Below are positions 42,758 to 52,125 of a stretch of DNA of 64,000 bases, one piece after another. Source of the DNA: JACCYQ01 sp036675565. Its GTDB lineage: Bacteria > Bacteroidota > Bacteroidia > Chitinophagales > Chitinophagaceae. Below the pieces are notes generated by a model that was not told the origin of the DNA, did no database searches, and saw nothing but the letters and a program-made list of their open reading frames with translations. The stretch covers positions 1 to 64,000 of the forward strand of contig JAKFER010000243.1 of the NCBI GenBank assembly GCA_036675565.1. Reading direction: 5' to 3'. A program made the position numbers and the translations under genes. Within the stretch, counting starts at the first letter, position 1; each line of letters opens with the position of its first letter.

Positions 42758-43906
42758 CTATTCCAGTTCTTTATTCTTTTTTACTTCATCTGATTTTTTA
42801 TCTGTAGGATTTGTTGCAAATGCATGCGGATCACCTGTAAACGTTTTACCACTTGCTGGTCCGGGAATTTCACTAAGATCCACATTGTTTACGCCACTTA
42901 CTGAATGTATATCCATGATCAGCTTTGGTGCTCTTCCGCCCATCACTTCGGTAATCGTTTCCTGTGGTTTTACAGTGTTAATATAATGTCCCTGGCTTAT
43001 AACCGAATGCCTGTTTACTTTTGTAGGTCCTTCAATCACCCAATCGCTTGTTTTCTTTTTTTCAAAACGGCAGGTATTACAGATCCACTCACTCACCTCA
43101 CCCCACTGATCTTTCCTGGCAGTTGTTCTCAATACTTCATCACCCCTTAACCACAGCGTAACCTTTCCTTTACAAGTTGGGCAATCACGGTGAGCATCAA
43201 CCGGCTTTGTAAACCAAACCCTGTTTTTAAAACGGAATGTACGATCCGTTAATGCACCCACAGGGCAAACATCAATCACGTTTCCGATAAAATCATTATC
43301 CAGTGATTTTTGTATATAGGTGGCGATTTCTGAATGATCGCCACGGTCTAAAACACCATGAACTCTTTTTTCTGAAATTTGGTCTGCAACATACACACAA
43401 CGATAGCAAAGAATGCAACGCGTCATATGCAATTGAATGTAAGGACCGAGATCATGTTTTTCGAATGTGCGCTTTTGAAATTCAAAACGGGTACCTTCTA
43501 CACCATGCTCATAGCTTAAATCCTGCAAGTGACATTCGCCCGCCTGATCGCATATGGGACAATCCAATGGATGATTGATCAATAATATTTCGACTACCCC
43601 TTTACGTGCTTCAAGTACGGCAGGGTTGGTAATATTTTCAACCACCATACCATCCATTACATTTGTACGACATGAAGCAACCAATTTAGGCATGGGACGT
43701 GGATCAGCGGCTGAACCTGCAGCAACTTTTACCAGACAGGTTCTGCATTTACCACCACTGCCTTTGAGGCTGGTATAATAACACATGGCCGGTGGAACAA
43801 TATCACCACCGATCTTGCGGGCAGCATTCAATATCGTTGTACCCGGTTCCACTTCAACCGTGATATTATCGATGGTAACTTTGAATAGTTTTTTTTCTTC
43901 GCTCAT
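42758..43906 (-). CDS. nuoG: NADH-quinone oxidoreductase subunit G, short form
   Basis: The 382-residue protein has the N-terminal ferredoxin domain (cluster N1b; CYYTSLKGSGGKCRTC), the His-Cys motif (HPLDCPICDQAGECHLQDL, cluster N5) and CILCYRCVYVADQ with a late Cys in DVCPVGALTD (cluster N4). After a four-Cys segment (CPTCKGK and CNTCRFE) it ends in about 100 low-complexity residues. The large molybdopterin-oxidoreductase-like domain of E. coli NuoG (about 900 residues) is missing. Compact NuoG proteins occur in other Bacteroidota, so this is probably normal for the lineage and still supports electron flow. Confidence 0.93.
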   Translation of the reverse strand: MSEEKKLFKVTIDNITVEVEPGTTILNAARKIGGDIVPPAMCYYTSLKGSGGKCRTCLVKVAAGSAADPRPMPKLVASCRTNVMDGMVVENITNPAVLEARKGVVEILLINHPLDCPICDQAGECHLQDLSYEHGVEGTRFEFQKRTFEKHDLGPYIQLHMTRCILCYRCVYVADQISEKRVHGVLDRGDHSEIATYIQKSLDNDFIGNVIDVCPVGALTDRTFRFKNRVWFTKPVDAHRDCPTCKGKVTLWLRGDEVLRTTARKDQWGEVSEWICNTCRFEKKKTSDWVIEGPTKVNRHSVISQGHYINTVKPQETITEVMGGRAPKLIMDIHSVSGVNNVDLSEIPGPASGKTFTGDPHAFATNPTDKKSDEVKKNKELE

Positions 43907-44006
43907 ATTATGAAGTCAAAAGTGAAAAGTGAAAACAATCACTCCTTTTGATTTTGTTTTAAAGTCATTATTGATTTTGCAATAATTTTAGTTTTAAGTT
44001 TTCATT

Positions 44007-45359
44007 CTAACTTATTACCGCTTCTAGCGGTTCCGCATAACCGGCCAAACCGTAATTTCTTCTTAAACATTCTTCCGGGTTTTGCACATGCCATTCAAAT
44101 TCATCGCGGAAATGACGGATAGCCGCAGCTACCGGCCATGCAGCAGCATCACCTAATGGACAAATGGTATTGCCTTCTATTTTGCTTTGAATATCCCACA
44201 ACAAATCAATATCACTCATCTTACCTTTTCCTTTCTCGATATTCAATAATATCTTTTCCATCCATCCCGTTCCTTCGCGGCAAGGTGAACACTGTCCGCA
44301 ACTTTCATGACGATAAAAACGGGCCAATGTATAAGTATGCCGAACCACGCACTGATCTTCATCCAACACTATAAAACCACCTGAACCCATCATAGAACCA
44401 GTCTGAAAACCGCCGTCAGCAAGGCTTTCATAGTTCATCAAACGGGTGTCCCCTTTGGCTGTTTTTAATAACAGGTTGGCAGGTAAAATTGGAACAGAAG
44501 AACCGCCGGGTATACAGGCTTTTAACCTGCGACCGTTTGGAATACCACCGCAATATTCATCACTGTAAATAAATTCTTCTACAGAAATGGTCATATCGAT
44601 TTCATAGACACCGGGTTTTTTGATATTACCGCAGGCGGAAATCAATTTTGTACCGGTTGATTTACCCATCCCGATCTTGGCATATTCATCACCACCTTCA
44701 TTAATTATAGGAACAACAGCCGTAATGGTCTCCACATTATTGACAACGGTAGGACAATCCCATAAACCTTTTACAGCCGGGAAAGGAGGTTTGATGCGGG
44801 GATTACCTCTTTTACCTTCGAGTGATTCCAGTAAAGCAGTTTCCTCTCCACAGATATATGCACCTGCTCCACGTTGAATATAAATTTCACAATCGTAGCC
44901 GCTGCCTAAAATATTTTTACCTAAAAATCCCTGTTGCTTTGCTTCGTTAATGGCTTGTTGTAAAATGTCAACAATCCAGGCATATTCACCGCGGATATAT
45001 ATGTAAGAGGTGTTGGCACCGAGTGCATAAGATGAAACGATCATTCCCTCGATTAATAAATGCGGAATGAATTCCATGAGGTACCTGTCCTTAAAAGTAC
45101 CGGGTTCTGATTCATCTGCATTCACAACGAGGTAGCGGGGAATACCTTCAGGTTTGGCCAAAAAACTCCATTTTAAACCTGTAGGAAAACCTGCTCCACC
45201 GCGGCCACGCAAACCACTTTTCTTTACTTCTTCAACCACATCTGCCGGGGACATTTTAAGGGCTTTTTCGACAGATGCATAGCCATTGTTTTTACGGTAA
45301 GCTTCAAAAAAACGAATCCCTTCTATATGAACTTTATCGATTAATAATTTTCTACCCAT
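44007..45359 (-). CDS. nuoF: NADH-quinone oxidoreductase subunit F
   Basis: A 450-residue NADH-binding subunit with the FMN/NADH motifs GLRGRGGAGFPTGLKWSF, NADESEPGTFKDR and GAGAYICGEETALLESLEG, and the 4Fe-4S motif ESCGQCSPCREGTGW for cluster N3. It accepts hydride from NADH through FMN. It lies 34 bases after nuoE, with which it forms the NADH module. Confidence 0.98.
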   Translation of the reverse strand: MGRKLLIDKVHIEGIRFFEAYRKNNGYASVEKALKMSPADVVEEVKKSGLRGRGGAGFPTGLKWSFLAKPEGIPRYLVVNADESEPGTFKDRYLMEFIPHLLIEGMIVSSYALGANTSYIYIRGEYAWIVDILQQAINEAKQQGFLGKNILGSGYDCEIYIQRGAGAYICGEETALLESLEGKRGNPRIKPPFPAVKGLWDCPTVVNNVETITAVVPIINEGGDEYAKIGMGKSTGTKLISACGNIKKPGVYEIDMTISVEEFIYSDEYCGGIPNGRRLKACIPGGSSVPILPANLLLKTAKGDTRLMNYESLADGGFQTGSMMGSGGFIVLDEDQCVVRHTYTLARFYRHESCGQCSPCREGTGWMEKILLNIEKGKGKMSDIDLLWDIQSKIEGNTICPLGDAAAWPVAAAIRHFRDEFEWHVQNPEECLRRNYGLAGYAEPLEAVIS

Positions 45360-45392
45360 GATTAAAAGCTTAAGCGGAGAGCTTTAATATTT

Positions 45393-45887
45393 TCAATTTT
45401 GCTGAGAAGCAGTTTGCCTGCAATCCTCAATGATCTTATCTACTTTTTCTTTTGTCAAATGTTCTTTATATGTTTTGCCTAATTGCATCATGGGTGCGTA
45501 ACCACAGGCGCCCAGGCATTCAACCGTTTTTAATGTGAACATTCCATCTGTGGTTGTTTCTCCCACACCAATGTTCAATTTGTCTTTTATATATGCAATA
45601 ATTTCATCGCTGCCATTTATCATACATGGACCGGTGTGGCAAACTTCAAAGAGGTAACGGCCAACAGGTTTCAGATTATACATGGAATAAAACGTAGCTA
45701 CCTCGTATACTTCAATAGGCTCAATATTTAAAAGCGATGCTACATAATCCATTACAGGAACATCCAACCAACCACCAAATTCATCCTGGGCAAGGTGTAA
45801 AACAGGCAGCAATGCGGATTTTTGTTTGCCTTGTGGATAACGGGCAATGATCTCGTTAACCTGTTGTAATTTATTTTCAGAAAACAT
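45393..45887 (-). CDS. nuoE: NADH-quinone oxidoreductase subunit E
   Basis: From the ATG at 45887 the 164-residue protein has the four cysteines of the 2Fe-2S cluster N1a in CHTGPCMINGS and ECLGACGYAPMMQ, in a thioredoxin-like fold. A longer reading to 45902 would start inside the octamer array, so I use the ATG. It partners NuoF in the NADH module. Confidence 0.97.
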   Translation of the reverse strand: MFSENKLQQVNEIIARYPQGKQKSALLPVLHLAQDEFGGWLDVPVMDYVASLLNIEPIEVYEVATFYSMYNLKPVGRYLFEVCHTGPCMINGSDEIIAYIKDKLNIGVGETTTDGMFTLKTVECLGACGYAPMMQLGKTYKEHLTKEKVDKIIEDCRQTASQQN

Positions 45888-45891
45888 AATA

Positions 45892-45931
45892 CAATTTGAC
45901 AATTTGACAATTTGACAATTTGAAAATGAAC
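45892..45931 (-). repeat. TCAAATTG octamer array directly before nuoE
   Basis: On the minus strand GTTCATTT is followed by four perfect TCAAATTG units, then TATT and the nuoE ATG (45887). The layout equals that before nuoK. The rest of the nuoD-nuoE gap (45932-46081) is T/C-rich without a gene. Confidence 0.8.
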
Positions 45932-46081
45932 TTCAAATTTTCAACATCTTAAATTCCTTAAATCCTAATTCCAATTCATCATTCAAAGTTTAGGCGTTGA
46001 GATGTTTATTTGTTTAGATTTAACCCAATTCCTAATTCCTTAATATCAATCAACTTTTCAACCTACCAACTATTCAACCAA

Positions 46082-47308
46082 CTAAGCATCCATCTCCCCT
46101 GCAATCAGGTTCAGGCTACTCATGGTAATGATCGCATCACTCAGCATACTTCCTTTCGTTAATTCTTCATAAGCCTGGTAATAAATAAAACATGGCCTGC
46201 GGAAATGCAAACGATAAGGTGTTCTACCCCCATCACTGATCAGGTAAAAACCTAATTCACCATTGGCCCCTTCAACTGAAGAATAAACCTCACCCGGATG
46301 AATATCTATTTCGCCCATAATTATTTTAAAATGCCAGATCAATGCTTCCATTTTAGTGTACACATCCTTCTTTTCCGGCAAATAATAAGCTGGTACATCT
46401 GCATGGAAAACTTCCGCATCAGCGCCTTTAAATTCCTGCACTTTACGATAAGCTTGTTCTATTATATGTAATGATTGCCACATTTCTTCGTCTCGAACCA
46501 GGAAACGATCATAGCAATCACCTGTTTTACCAACCGGTATCTGGAAATCAAAATCCTGGTAACTGCTGTATGGTGTGTGAACGCGAACATCGTAATCAAT
46601 ACCGGCCGCTCTTAAATTAGGCCCCGTAAAACCATAGTTCAATGCACGTTCACCACTGATAGGACCCACACCAATGGTGCGATCCATAAATATGCGATTC
46701 CGTTTGAACAGGTTATTGAATTCTTTTAAAACTGCTGGATACTCAGCTAAAAATTTTTCTAATTTTTCAAAAGCGGTATTATTAAAATTTCTTTCAAAAC
46801 CCCCAATACGGCCAATATTTGTTGTTAAACGTGAGCCGCAAACTTCTTCCCAAATTTCATAAATCAGCTCTCTGTATTGCATTACATACAGGAAACCGGT
46901 GTATGCACCGCTATCAACACCCACAATTGAATTGCAAATAAGATGGTCGGCAATACGGGCCAGTTCCATGATGATCACCCGCAGGTAATCCACTCTTTTA
47001 GGTGTTTGAACACCCAATAATTTTTCGCAGGTAATATGCCAACCCATGTTGTTTATGGGCGAAGAGCAATAGTTTAACCTGTCCGTCAATGGAGTGATTT
47101 GATACAGTGGTCTTCGTTCTGCAATTTTTTCAAATGCACGGTGAATGTAACCTACCGTTTGTTCTGCTGAAACAATACGCTCACCATCAAGTTCCAGAAT
47201 ATTTTGAAAAACACCGTGAGTGGCTGGGTGTGTTGGACCCAGGTTTAGCGTAGTTGTTGTTTTTTCAATACTTCCTTCAGGTAAATCTATATGTTCTGAT
47301 GTGGTCAT
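46082..47308 (-). CDS. nuoD: NADH-quinone oxidoreductase subunit D
   Basis: The 408-residue 49-kDa-type subunit begins with TLNLGPTHPATHGVFQNIL (quinone-site His) and contains GYIHRAFEKIAE, LTDRLNYCSSPINNMGW and the C-terminal DAIITMSSLNLIAGEMDA. With NuoB it forms the quinone-binding cavity. NuoC and NuoD are separate here, not fused as in E. coli. It is 34 bases after nuoC. Confidence 0.98.
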   Translation of the reverse strand: MTTSEHIDLPEGSIEKTTTTLNLGPTHPATHGVFQNILELDGERIVSAEQTVGYIHRAFEKIAERRPLYQITPLTDRLNYCSSPINNMGWHITCEKLLGVQTPKRVDYLRVIIMELARIADHLICNSIVGVDSGAYTGFLYVMQYRELIYEIWEEVCGSRLTTNIGRIGGFERNFNNTAFEKLEKFLAEYPAVLKEFNNLFKRNRIFMDRTIGVGPISGERALNYGFTGPNLRAAGIDYDVRVHTPYSSYQDFDFQIPVGKTGDCYDRFLVRDEEMWQSLHIIEQAYRKVQEFKGADAEVFHADVPAYYLPEKKDVYTKMEALIWHFKIIMGEIDIHPGEVYSSVEGANGELGFYLISDGGRTPYRLHFRRPCFIYYQAYEELTKGSMLSDAIITMSSLNLIAGEMDA

Positions 47309-47342
47309 TTCTACTTTTGATATGATTAATCAATCAGTGTTA

Positions 47343-47915
47343 TTATTTTTCGGCTTCTGCTATTGTTGCATTTCCATCATCCGTTTTTTCGGTTCCAAAT
47401 CCCATACTTCCGCCGCGGCCAAACATTTCATCATCCTTATCTATCCTGCTTTGATCTTCCAATGGAAATTCTTTGCGCATGGGGAAATAAGTCATTTCAT
47501 CCACATTCAAAATCCTGATCAGGTTTGGATGGCCGACAAAGTTGACCCCATAAAAATCATATGTTTCTCTTTCCATCCAATTAGCCGACATGTACAGCCC
47601 GGTTGCCGTATAAACATCAGGCTTTGCAATGGGTGTAAAGATTTTAAAACGAATTCGAACGTTTTCAACCAGGTTATGAAGGTGGTAAACCACGGCTAAT
47701 TCTTTACCAACATTATGGGGATAGTGCACTGCACACAGATCGGTTAAAAACCGGAATCCCAGTTCAGGCGTATCGTACAGGTAAGTCAGCACTTTCAAAT
47801 TCAAATCTTTTGGTGCTTCGAAAGTGAGCATTCCATAAGGTTCTTCAAATTGGGAAACTTCTTCACCAAATTGTTCTACCAGTAATTCCTTAATCCTGTC
47901 ATTAGTTAATGCCAT
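47343..47915 (-). CDS. nuoC: NADH-quinone oxidoreductase subunit C
   Basis: A 190-residue 30-kDa-type subunit with the signature ERETYDFYGVNFVGHPNLIR and MRKEFPLEDQSR. The C-terminal 30 residues are low-complexity. It scaffolds the connecting arm of complex I. It lies 14 bases after nuoB. Confidence 0.97.
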   Translation of the reverse strand: MALTNDRIKELLVEQFGEEVSQFEEPYGMLTFEAPKDLNLKVLTYLYDTPELGFRFLTDLCAVHYPHNVGKELAVVYHLHNLVENVRIRFKIFTPIAKPDVYTATGLYMSANWMERETYDFYGVNFVGHPNLIRILNVDEMTYFPMRKEFPLEDQSRIDKDDEMFGRGGSMGFGTEKTDDGNATIAEAEK

Positions 47916-47929
47916 GAATGCAAACAGTT

Positions 47930-48514
47930 TTATAATATACCGTAACTACTTAATAAGTTTTTATACTCCTCGCTATTGCGCCTGCGCAGGCTTTCTTTAC
48001 CAACCAGGTCCTGGACTTTCATAAAACCATCCAAAATACCTTCTGGTCTTGGCGGGCAACCTGGCACATAAACATCAACGGGTACTACCTGGTCAATACC
48101 TTGTAAAACACTATAACTATCGAAAATTCCACCGCTGCAGGCGCATGCACCTACCGCAATGACCCAACGGGGTTCAGCCATTTGCAGGTAAACCTGCTTT
48201 ACAACGGGACCCATTTTTTTGGCAATGGTGCCCATAACCATGAGCAAGTCGCACTGACGGGGTGAAAAACCAACTCTTTCGCTGCCAAAACGGGCCAGAT
48301 CGTAATGAGAACCCATCGTTGCCATAAACTCGATTCCACAACATGAAGTTGCAAAGGGCAGTGGCCAAATGGAATTTTTCCGGGCCAGGCCAATTACATC
48401 ACTGAGTTTGGTGGCAAAGAAACCTTCTCCTGAATAACCTTCAGGTGAGCTTCCCATGCTGATATCAGTTTCGAGTTTTTTTTGATTTATATTATAAGAT
48501 ACCGGACGAGCCAT
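47930..48514 (-). CDS. nuoB: NADH-quinone oxidoreductase subunit B
   Basis: The 194-residue PSST-type subunit has the N2 cluster ligands: a tandem Cys pair in FATSCCGIEFM, a Cys in GACACSGGIF and one in PGCPPRPEGI. The N2 cluster reduces quinone. It has the extended N-terminus common in Bacteroidota. The gene is 95 bases after nuoA. Confidence 0.98.
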   Translation of the reverse strand: MARPVSYNINQKKLETDISMGSSPEGYSGEGFFATKLSDVIGLARKNSIWPLPFATSCCGIEFMATMGSHYDLARFGSERVGFSPRQCDLLMVMGTIAKKMGPVVKQVYLQMAEPRWVIAVGACACSGGIFDSYSVLQGIDQVVPVDVYVPGCPPRPEGILDGFMKVQDLVGKESLRRRNSEEYKNLLSSYGIL

Positions 48515-48609
48515 AATATTTTATTTTGAATGAGTAATTGGATTACTATTTTATTAACCCAAAAACCGTTCTTAAGTTTATAAATACACTGATTTTAATG
48601 GTCTGCACA

Positions 48610-49011
48610 TTAATCTTCCCATTCCAAGGCGCCTTTTTTTATGATATAGATAAATCCGCAAAAGAAAAAACTTACAAACATCATAACCGCCCAAAATCCA
48701 TCCCATCCCAATGCTTTAAAATTAATGGCATAGGGATAAAAGAAAATAACCTCTACATCAAACAAAACAAACAGGATAGCTACTAAAAAATATTTAATAG
48801 CCATAGGCTGGCGTGCATCACCATGGGAGGCAATACCGCTTGAAAATGTTTCAAGTTTATCCGCAGTTTGACGTTTGGGGCCTAATAAATGGGTGACAGT
48901 CATTAAAAATCCCACCAATCCAACAACAAATAAAACTTGTAATCCGATAGGTAAATAACTGGCCGATGTTGTTTCGGGAGAATTTAGAGTCGCTTGCAAT
49001 AAATGTATCAT
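48610..49011 (-). CDS. nuoA: NADH-quinone oxidoreductase subunit A
   Basis: A 133-residue subunit with three helices and the family motif ETFSSGIASHGDARQPMAIKYFL (here in SSGIASHGDARQ), followed by FVLFDVEVIFFYPYAI. It is the first gene of the complete nuoA-N operon (14 genes in canonical order, all separate). Its -7 element is at 49033-49040. Confidence 0.97.
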   Translation of the reverse strand: MIHLLQATLNSPETTSASYLPIGLQVLFVVGLVGFLMTVTHLLGPKRQTADKLETFSSGIASHGDARQPMAIKYFLVAILFVLFDVEVIFFYPYAINFKALGWDGFWAVMMFVSFFFCGFIYIIKKGALEWED

Positions 49012-49032
49012 AGGCTTTTATGAACTGGCCAG

Positions 49033-49040
49033 CAAAAATA
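49033..49040 (-). promoter_or_regulatory. -7 promoter element of the nuo operon
   Basis: On the minus strand TATTTTTG matches TAnnTTTG perfectly; the inferred start is about 18 bases before the nuoA ATG. It follows the terminator of the upstream TPR gene, so the nuo operon has its own promoter. I see no CRP/FNR-like site at the spacing found in the stress island. Confidence 0.55.
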
Positions 49041-49099
49041 AGGCAGCCACAGGAATTAACCTCGTATTTTAAATATACTTGTTAAGTGAGATTAGTCAT

Positions 49100-49132
49100 A
49101 AAAAAATCCCCTGCATAAAATATGCAGGGGAT
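49100..49132 (-). terminator. Terminator of the tonB2-PstS-TPR operon
   Basis: Perfect 12-pair stem ATCCCCTGCATA / TATGCAGGGGAT (49106-49117 and 49121-49132) with a three-base loop; on the minus strand a run of six T follows. It isolates the TPR gene from nuoA. Confidence 0.92.
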
Positions 49133-49154
49133 GATATTATAATTGTAATCTTAT

Positions 49155-50855
49155 TTATTTTTTGGATCCACTACCGGATTTATTTGTCGCAGCTGTTTTA
49201 TCCGCTGGTTTGGTAGCTCCCGAATTTCGATTAGCCGGTTGCCCTTTCAGAATTTGGATATTCTTAATGAACCCTTCATTGCCCGGATCAAATTCTAATC
49301 CTTTTTCCAAATACACAATAGCTGAATCTTTATCACTCAAAATATTATTGTAATAACCTGCCAGGTAACCTGAAGCTGCTATTCCTTGAGATTTATAACG
49401 TTCTTTATCTCTTGATGCAACTTCTAACAATTTCTTGTAAGCTGGTACTGCTCTTCCTGCTTCCATGGTTGAATCAATAGCTGCATTGGCATAGGCACTC
49501 CATAAATAACCATAAATACTATCAGGATTAGCTTTTTGATACAACATGAAAATACTATCTGCCCGTTCAAAAGCCTGGCCCTGGTAAAAGGATACACCTG
49601 TATTAAACAAGGCAGCGATATTAGAACCTCCATTTAATTTATAATCTAACAACCCCATTTCCGCTTCCATCAGTTTGTTTCCCTTTTCCTTAAAGTAATT
49701 TTTACCTTCCTCAAGTATAGCCGATCTTGTTTCTTTTACGGTATCCATTGTAGCAGCTTCTTTATAGCTGTTGAATACGATGTATGGATCACCCGAGACT
49801 GCACCATAGATCTTTCCTTTTAAAACCAGGTCATTACCAACGATGTCTTCTTCAGATGCTTTTGCAAAAAATTCATCGATATACATTTTTGCTCCTGCTG
49901 TATCACCTTTTTCAACATGACTGTATGCCAGCAGCCGATAAGTTCTGGGTTGGGTTTTATCCCCTGCGGCGTTTACCAAAGCTTTTGCACCAGAAATAGC
50001 TTCATCATATTTCTTTTGCACATATAATGTTTGTAATCTCAGGTAATCATTTTGCACATCATTATCTGCATTTGCAATGAATTTATTGGCAAAATCAGCC
50101 GCTTTTGTAAAATCAAGCTTACCCAGATTATAATAATATAACTCGTAATATGCGGGTGCAAATTTTGGATCTTTATCAAGAGCTGCCTGCAAATCTCTTG
50201 TATAAACTTCCCAGTTTTTCTGTGTATTCCAGATCATGGCTTTGCGATATAAAGCAGGTGCAAAGTTTGGATCTGCTTCCAAAGCTTTATTGTAAGAAAC
50301 TACGGCATTGCTACCATCATGTGCTTTACGATAAGCATTACCCAGGTTTAAGTATATATCCGGGTTAGGTCTTTTTGAATCATCCCTGGTTACGGCTTCA
50401 TTAAGTTTAGCAATTGCATAAACTACATCCCCGGCTTTAGCATCCACATTCGCCCTGCCAATTGCGTTCAATACATCAGGGTCGTTGCCTTTTCTTGATT
50501 TACTAAGATTCAGTGCCGTTTCAAAACGTTGACGGGCTTCATCTTTTTTGTTATAATATAGTTCCACATGACCCATTCCCACTAAAAGCAAAGGTGCATT
50601 TCCGTTAGCCATTAATGCTTTTTCATACAGCGCTTTTGCACCTGCAGAATCGTCCATTGCAATATGTGCCTGTCCTAACCAATATGTGGCTTCTATATTG
50701 TTTGGATTTTTGGAAATCAAACTCTCGAATGTGGCAACAGCACTCTTATAACGCTGTGCATACATGTGGTTAATACCTTCTGATAGGTTTTGAGCCATCA
50801 TTGATGTGCTGATCAATAAGGCTACCGCAAATACTGCAAATTTTGATTTCATCAT
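49155..50855 (-). CDS. Tetratricopeptide repeat protein, exported
   Basis: The 566-residue protein has a signal peptide (MMKSKFAVFAVALLISTSMMA) and a chain of at least eight TPR units from residue about 25 to 530, for example NPNNIEATYWLGQAHIAMDD and NPDIYLNLGNAYRKAHDGSN. The C-terminus is a Lys/Ser/Thr-rich tail. It probably acts as a periplasmic scaffold. It is the last gene of an operon with tonB2, a small membrane gene and a PstS-like gene; the same TPR/PstS/TonB neighbourhood is known in other Bacteroidota, where its task is not settled. Confidence 0.9.
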   Translation of the reverse strand: MMKSKFAVFAVALLISTSMMAQNLSEGINHMYAQRYKSAVATFESLISKNPNNIEATYWLGQAHIAMDDSAGAKALYEKALMANGNAPLLLVGMGHVELYYNKKDEARQRFETALNLSKSRKGNDPDVLNAIGRANVDAKAGDVVYAIAKLNEAVTRDDSKRPNPDIYLNLGNAYRKAHDGSNAVVSYNKALEADPNFAPALYRKAMIWNTQKNWEVYTRDLQAALDKDPKFAPAYYELYYYNLGKLDFTKAADFANKFIANADNDVQNDYLRLQTLYVQKKYDEAISGAKALVNAAGDKTQPRTYRLLAYSHVEKGDTAGAKMYIDEFFAKASEEDIVGNDLVLKGKIYGAVSGDPYIVFNSYKEAATMDTVKETRSAILEEGKNYFKEKGNKLMEAEMGLLDYKLNGGSNIAALFNTGVSFYQGQAFERADSIFMLYQKANPDSIYGYLWSAYANAAIDSTMEAGRAVPAYKKLLEVASRDKERYKSQGIAASGYLAGYYNNILSDKDSAIVYLEKGLEFDPGNEGFIKNIQILKGQPANRNSGATKPADKTAATNKSGSGSKK

Positions 50856-50893
50856 GTTCGATCTCTGTTTTTTTTTTGTTATTAATATGTCTT

Positions 50894-51838
50894 TTACTCT
50901 TCCCGGAACGATGCATTCCTAATATTGATAAATTGTAATTGAGCCGGTACAAGATAAGCCCTTTTAAAAATCAATTGTCCCCGTTCCCCTCTTAAAAAAT
51001 TAGCGAATCCATGAGCCAACCCTGTATGCTTCTCTTTCAATGTATATACCAAATCGCGTACCATAGGATAACGTCGGGTGTAAATATTGGCCTGGACAGG
51101 TTTTACAAAGGCACCGGGCTTATCTGTACTCTCTAAAGAAGCTAATGTAACTTTTGTTAAAAAACTCATTTGGGTAGTATCTTCCTTATTTCCAATCCAA
51201 TTGACTCCTAAAAACCCTACTGCATTTGGCGTTCTGGAAACATATTCAATCACTTCTTCACTATTCCTGGCTGCTTCAGCCTCACTTGTTAAGGCGGCAC
51301 CATTTAATATACTATCGATGACAAAACGAATGGTACTGGTTGCATTAAGCCCATCAAATACCGGAATTAAATTTTTCTTAAAACCTCCCTGGAGCACTTG
51401 CTTTAACTCTTCCATTGTAAACAGGGAGTCCGGAGACGCTTTATTAACAATCACCGCAATGGCATCATACGCTATTACAGCGGAAGATGGGATTACATTC
51501 ATAGAATCTTCAATAAAAGCTTTTTCATTCTCAGAAAAGCTCCTGGTGGCAATGATCAACCTGATACTATCAACAGCATAATCTTTCAAACACTCCGCCT
51601 CAGGTTTATAATTTACAATAATCTTTGCTTCAGGGTATGATGATTCATAAACTTTAACATGCGAGTCTATCACATTTTTAAATGATTCATCAGCGCTCAC
51701 ATAAAGGGTTCCCCGATCATAACGATCCGGACTATCTTCTGAAATCCCTCCCCCGCAACTGCTGAATGCGACACCTGCCAGGATGGATAATGTCAGTTGC
51801 TTAATTATAAAAAAAGATTTTATCCGGATAAATTTCAT
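50894..51838 (-). CDS. PstS-like substrate-binding lipoprotein
   Basis: A 314-residue periplasmic binding protein of the PBP-like (phosphate-type) fold with a lipoprotein leader (LTLSILAGVAFSSCGGG, Cys near 28). It contains TLYVSADESFKNVIDSHVKVYE, ATRSFSENEKAFIED and VPSSAVIAYDAIAVIVNKASP-type motifs (here IPSSAVIAYDAIAVIVN), and YVSRTPNAVGFLGVNW. No pstCAB transporter genes are near, so phosphate import by this protein is unlikely. It overlaps the small membrane gene by four bases and lies within a TonB operon, suggesting a part in outer-membrane energy coupling. Confidence 0.9.
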   Translation of the reverse strand: MKFIRIKSFFIIKQLTLSILAGVAFSSCGGGISEDSPDRYDRGTLYVSADESFKNVIDSHVKVYESSYPEAKIIVNYKPEAECLKDYAVDSIRLIIATRSFSENEKAFIEDSMNVIPSSAVIAYDAIAVIVNKASPDSLFTMEELKQVLQGGFKKNLIPVFDGLNATSTIRFVIDSILNGAALTSEAEAARNSEEVIEYVSRTPNAVGFLGVNWIGNKEDTTQMSFLTKVTLASLESTDKPGAFVKPVQANIYTRRYPMVRDLVYTLKEKHTGLAHGFANFLRGERGQLIFKRAYLVPAQLQFINIRNASFREE

Positions 51839-52077
51839 TTGAAATATTGTTTTTTATAACCCCTGTAAATTCTCCATATTCCATACATTAAACTGACTAT
51901 TCCAAAGAGAATATCAATAACCGATGTTTTTGAAAATCGTGAAAAATCTATCCCCAGTTGTTCGTGAAACAGGAATACCAAGCCTAAGATTGAGAAGAAT
52001 ATACCCATGCCGTAGTCTGTTATAGACTTCATAGAACTGATCTGCTTCTTCTTTTTCTCTTCGTAATCGTAAGCCAT
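51835..52077 (-). CDS. Small two-helix membrane protein in the tonB2 operon
   Basis: The 80-residue protein has a charged N-terminus (MAYDYEEKKKKQISSMKS) and two hydrophobic segments (MGIFFSILGLVFLF, then VIDILFGIVSLMYGIWRIY), ending in a basic tail. I do not know a family function. It overlaps the PstS-like gene by four bases and follows tonB2 by 48, and small proteins at this place are a regular feature of such operons. Confidence 0.78.
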   Translation of the reverse strand: MAYDYEEKKKKQISSMKSITDYGMGIFFSILGLVFLFHEQLGIDFSRFSKTSVIDILFGIVSLMYGIWRIYRGYKKQYFK

Positions 52078-52125
52078 AACACGTTAATTTTTCATTCCAA
52101 AAGGGTAGCAATTTAAAAAAAATTA

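Noticed and set aside
43930..43941. TGAAAACAATCA, a TGA-N6-TCA match before nuoG
   Set aside because: It lies inside the operon between nuoF and nuoG, its arms lack the C/R positions of the module, and no -7 element lies 33 bases on.
40304..45931. Possible CRISPR array because of regularly repeated short units
   Set aside because: Units are eight bases without spacers and no cas gene is present; they are simple tandem octamers.
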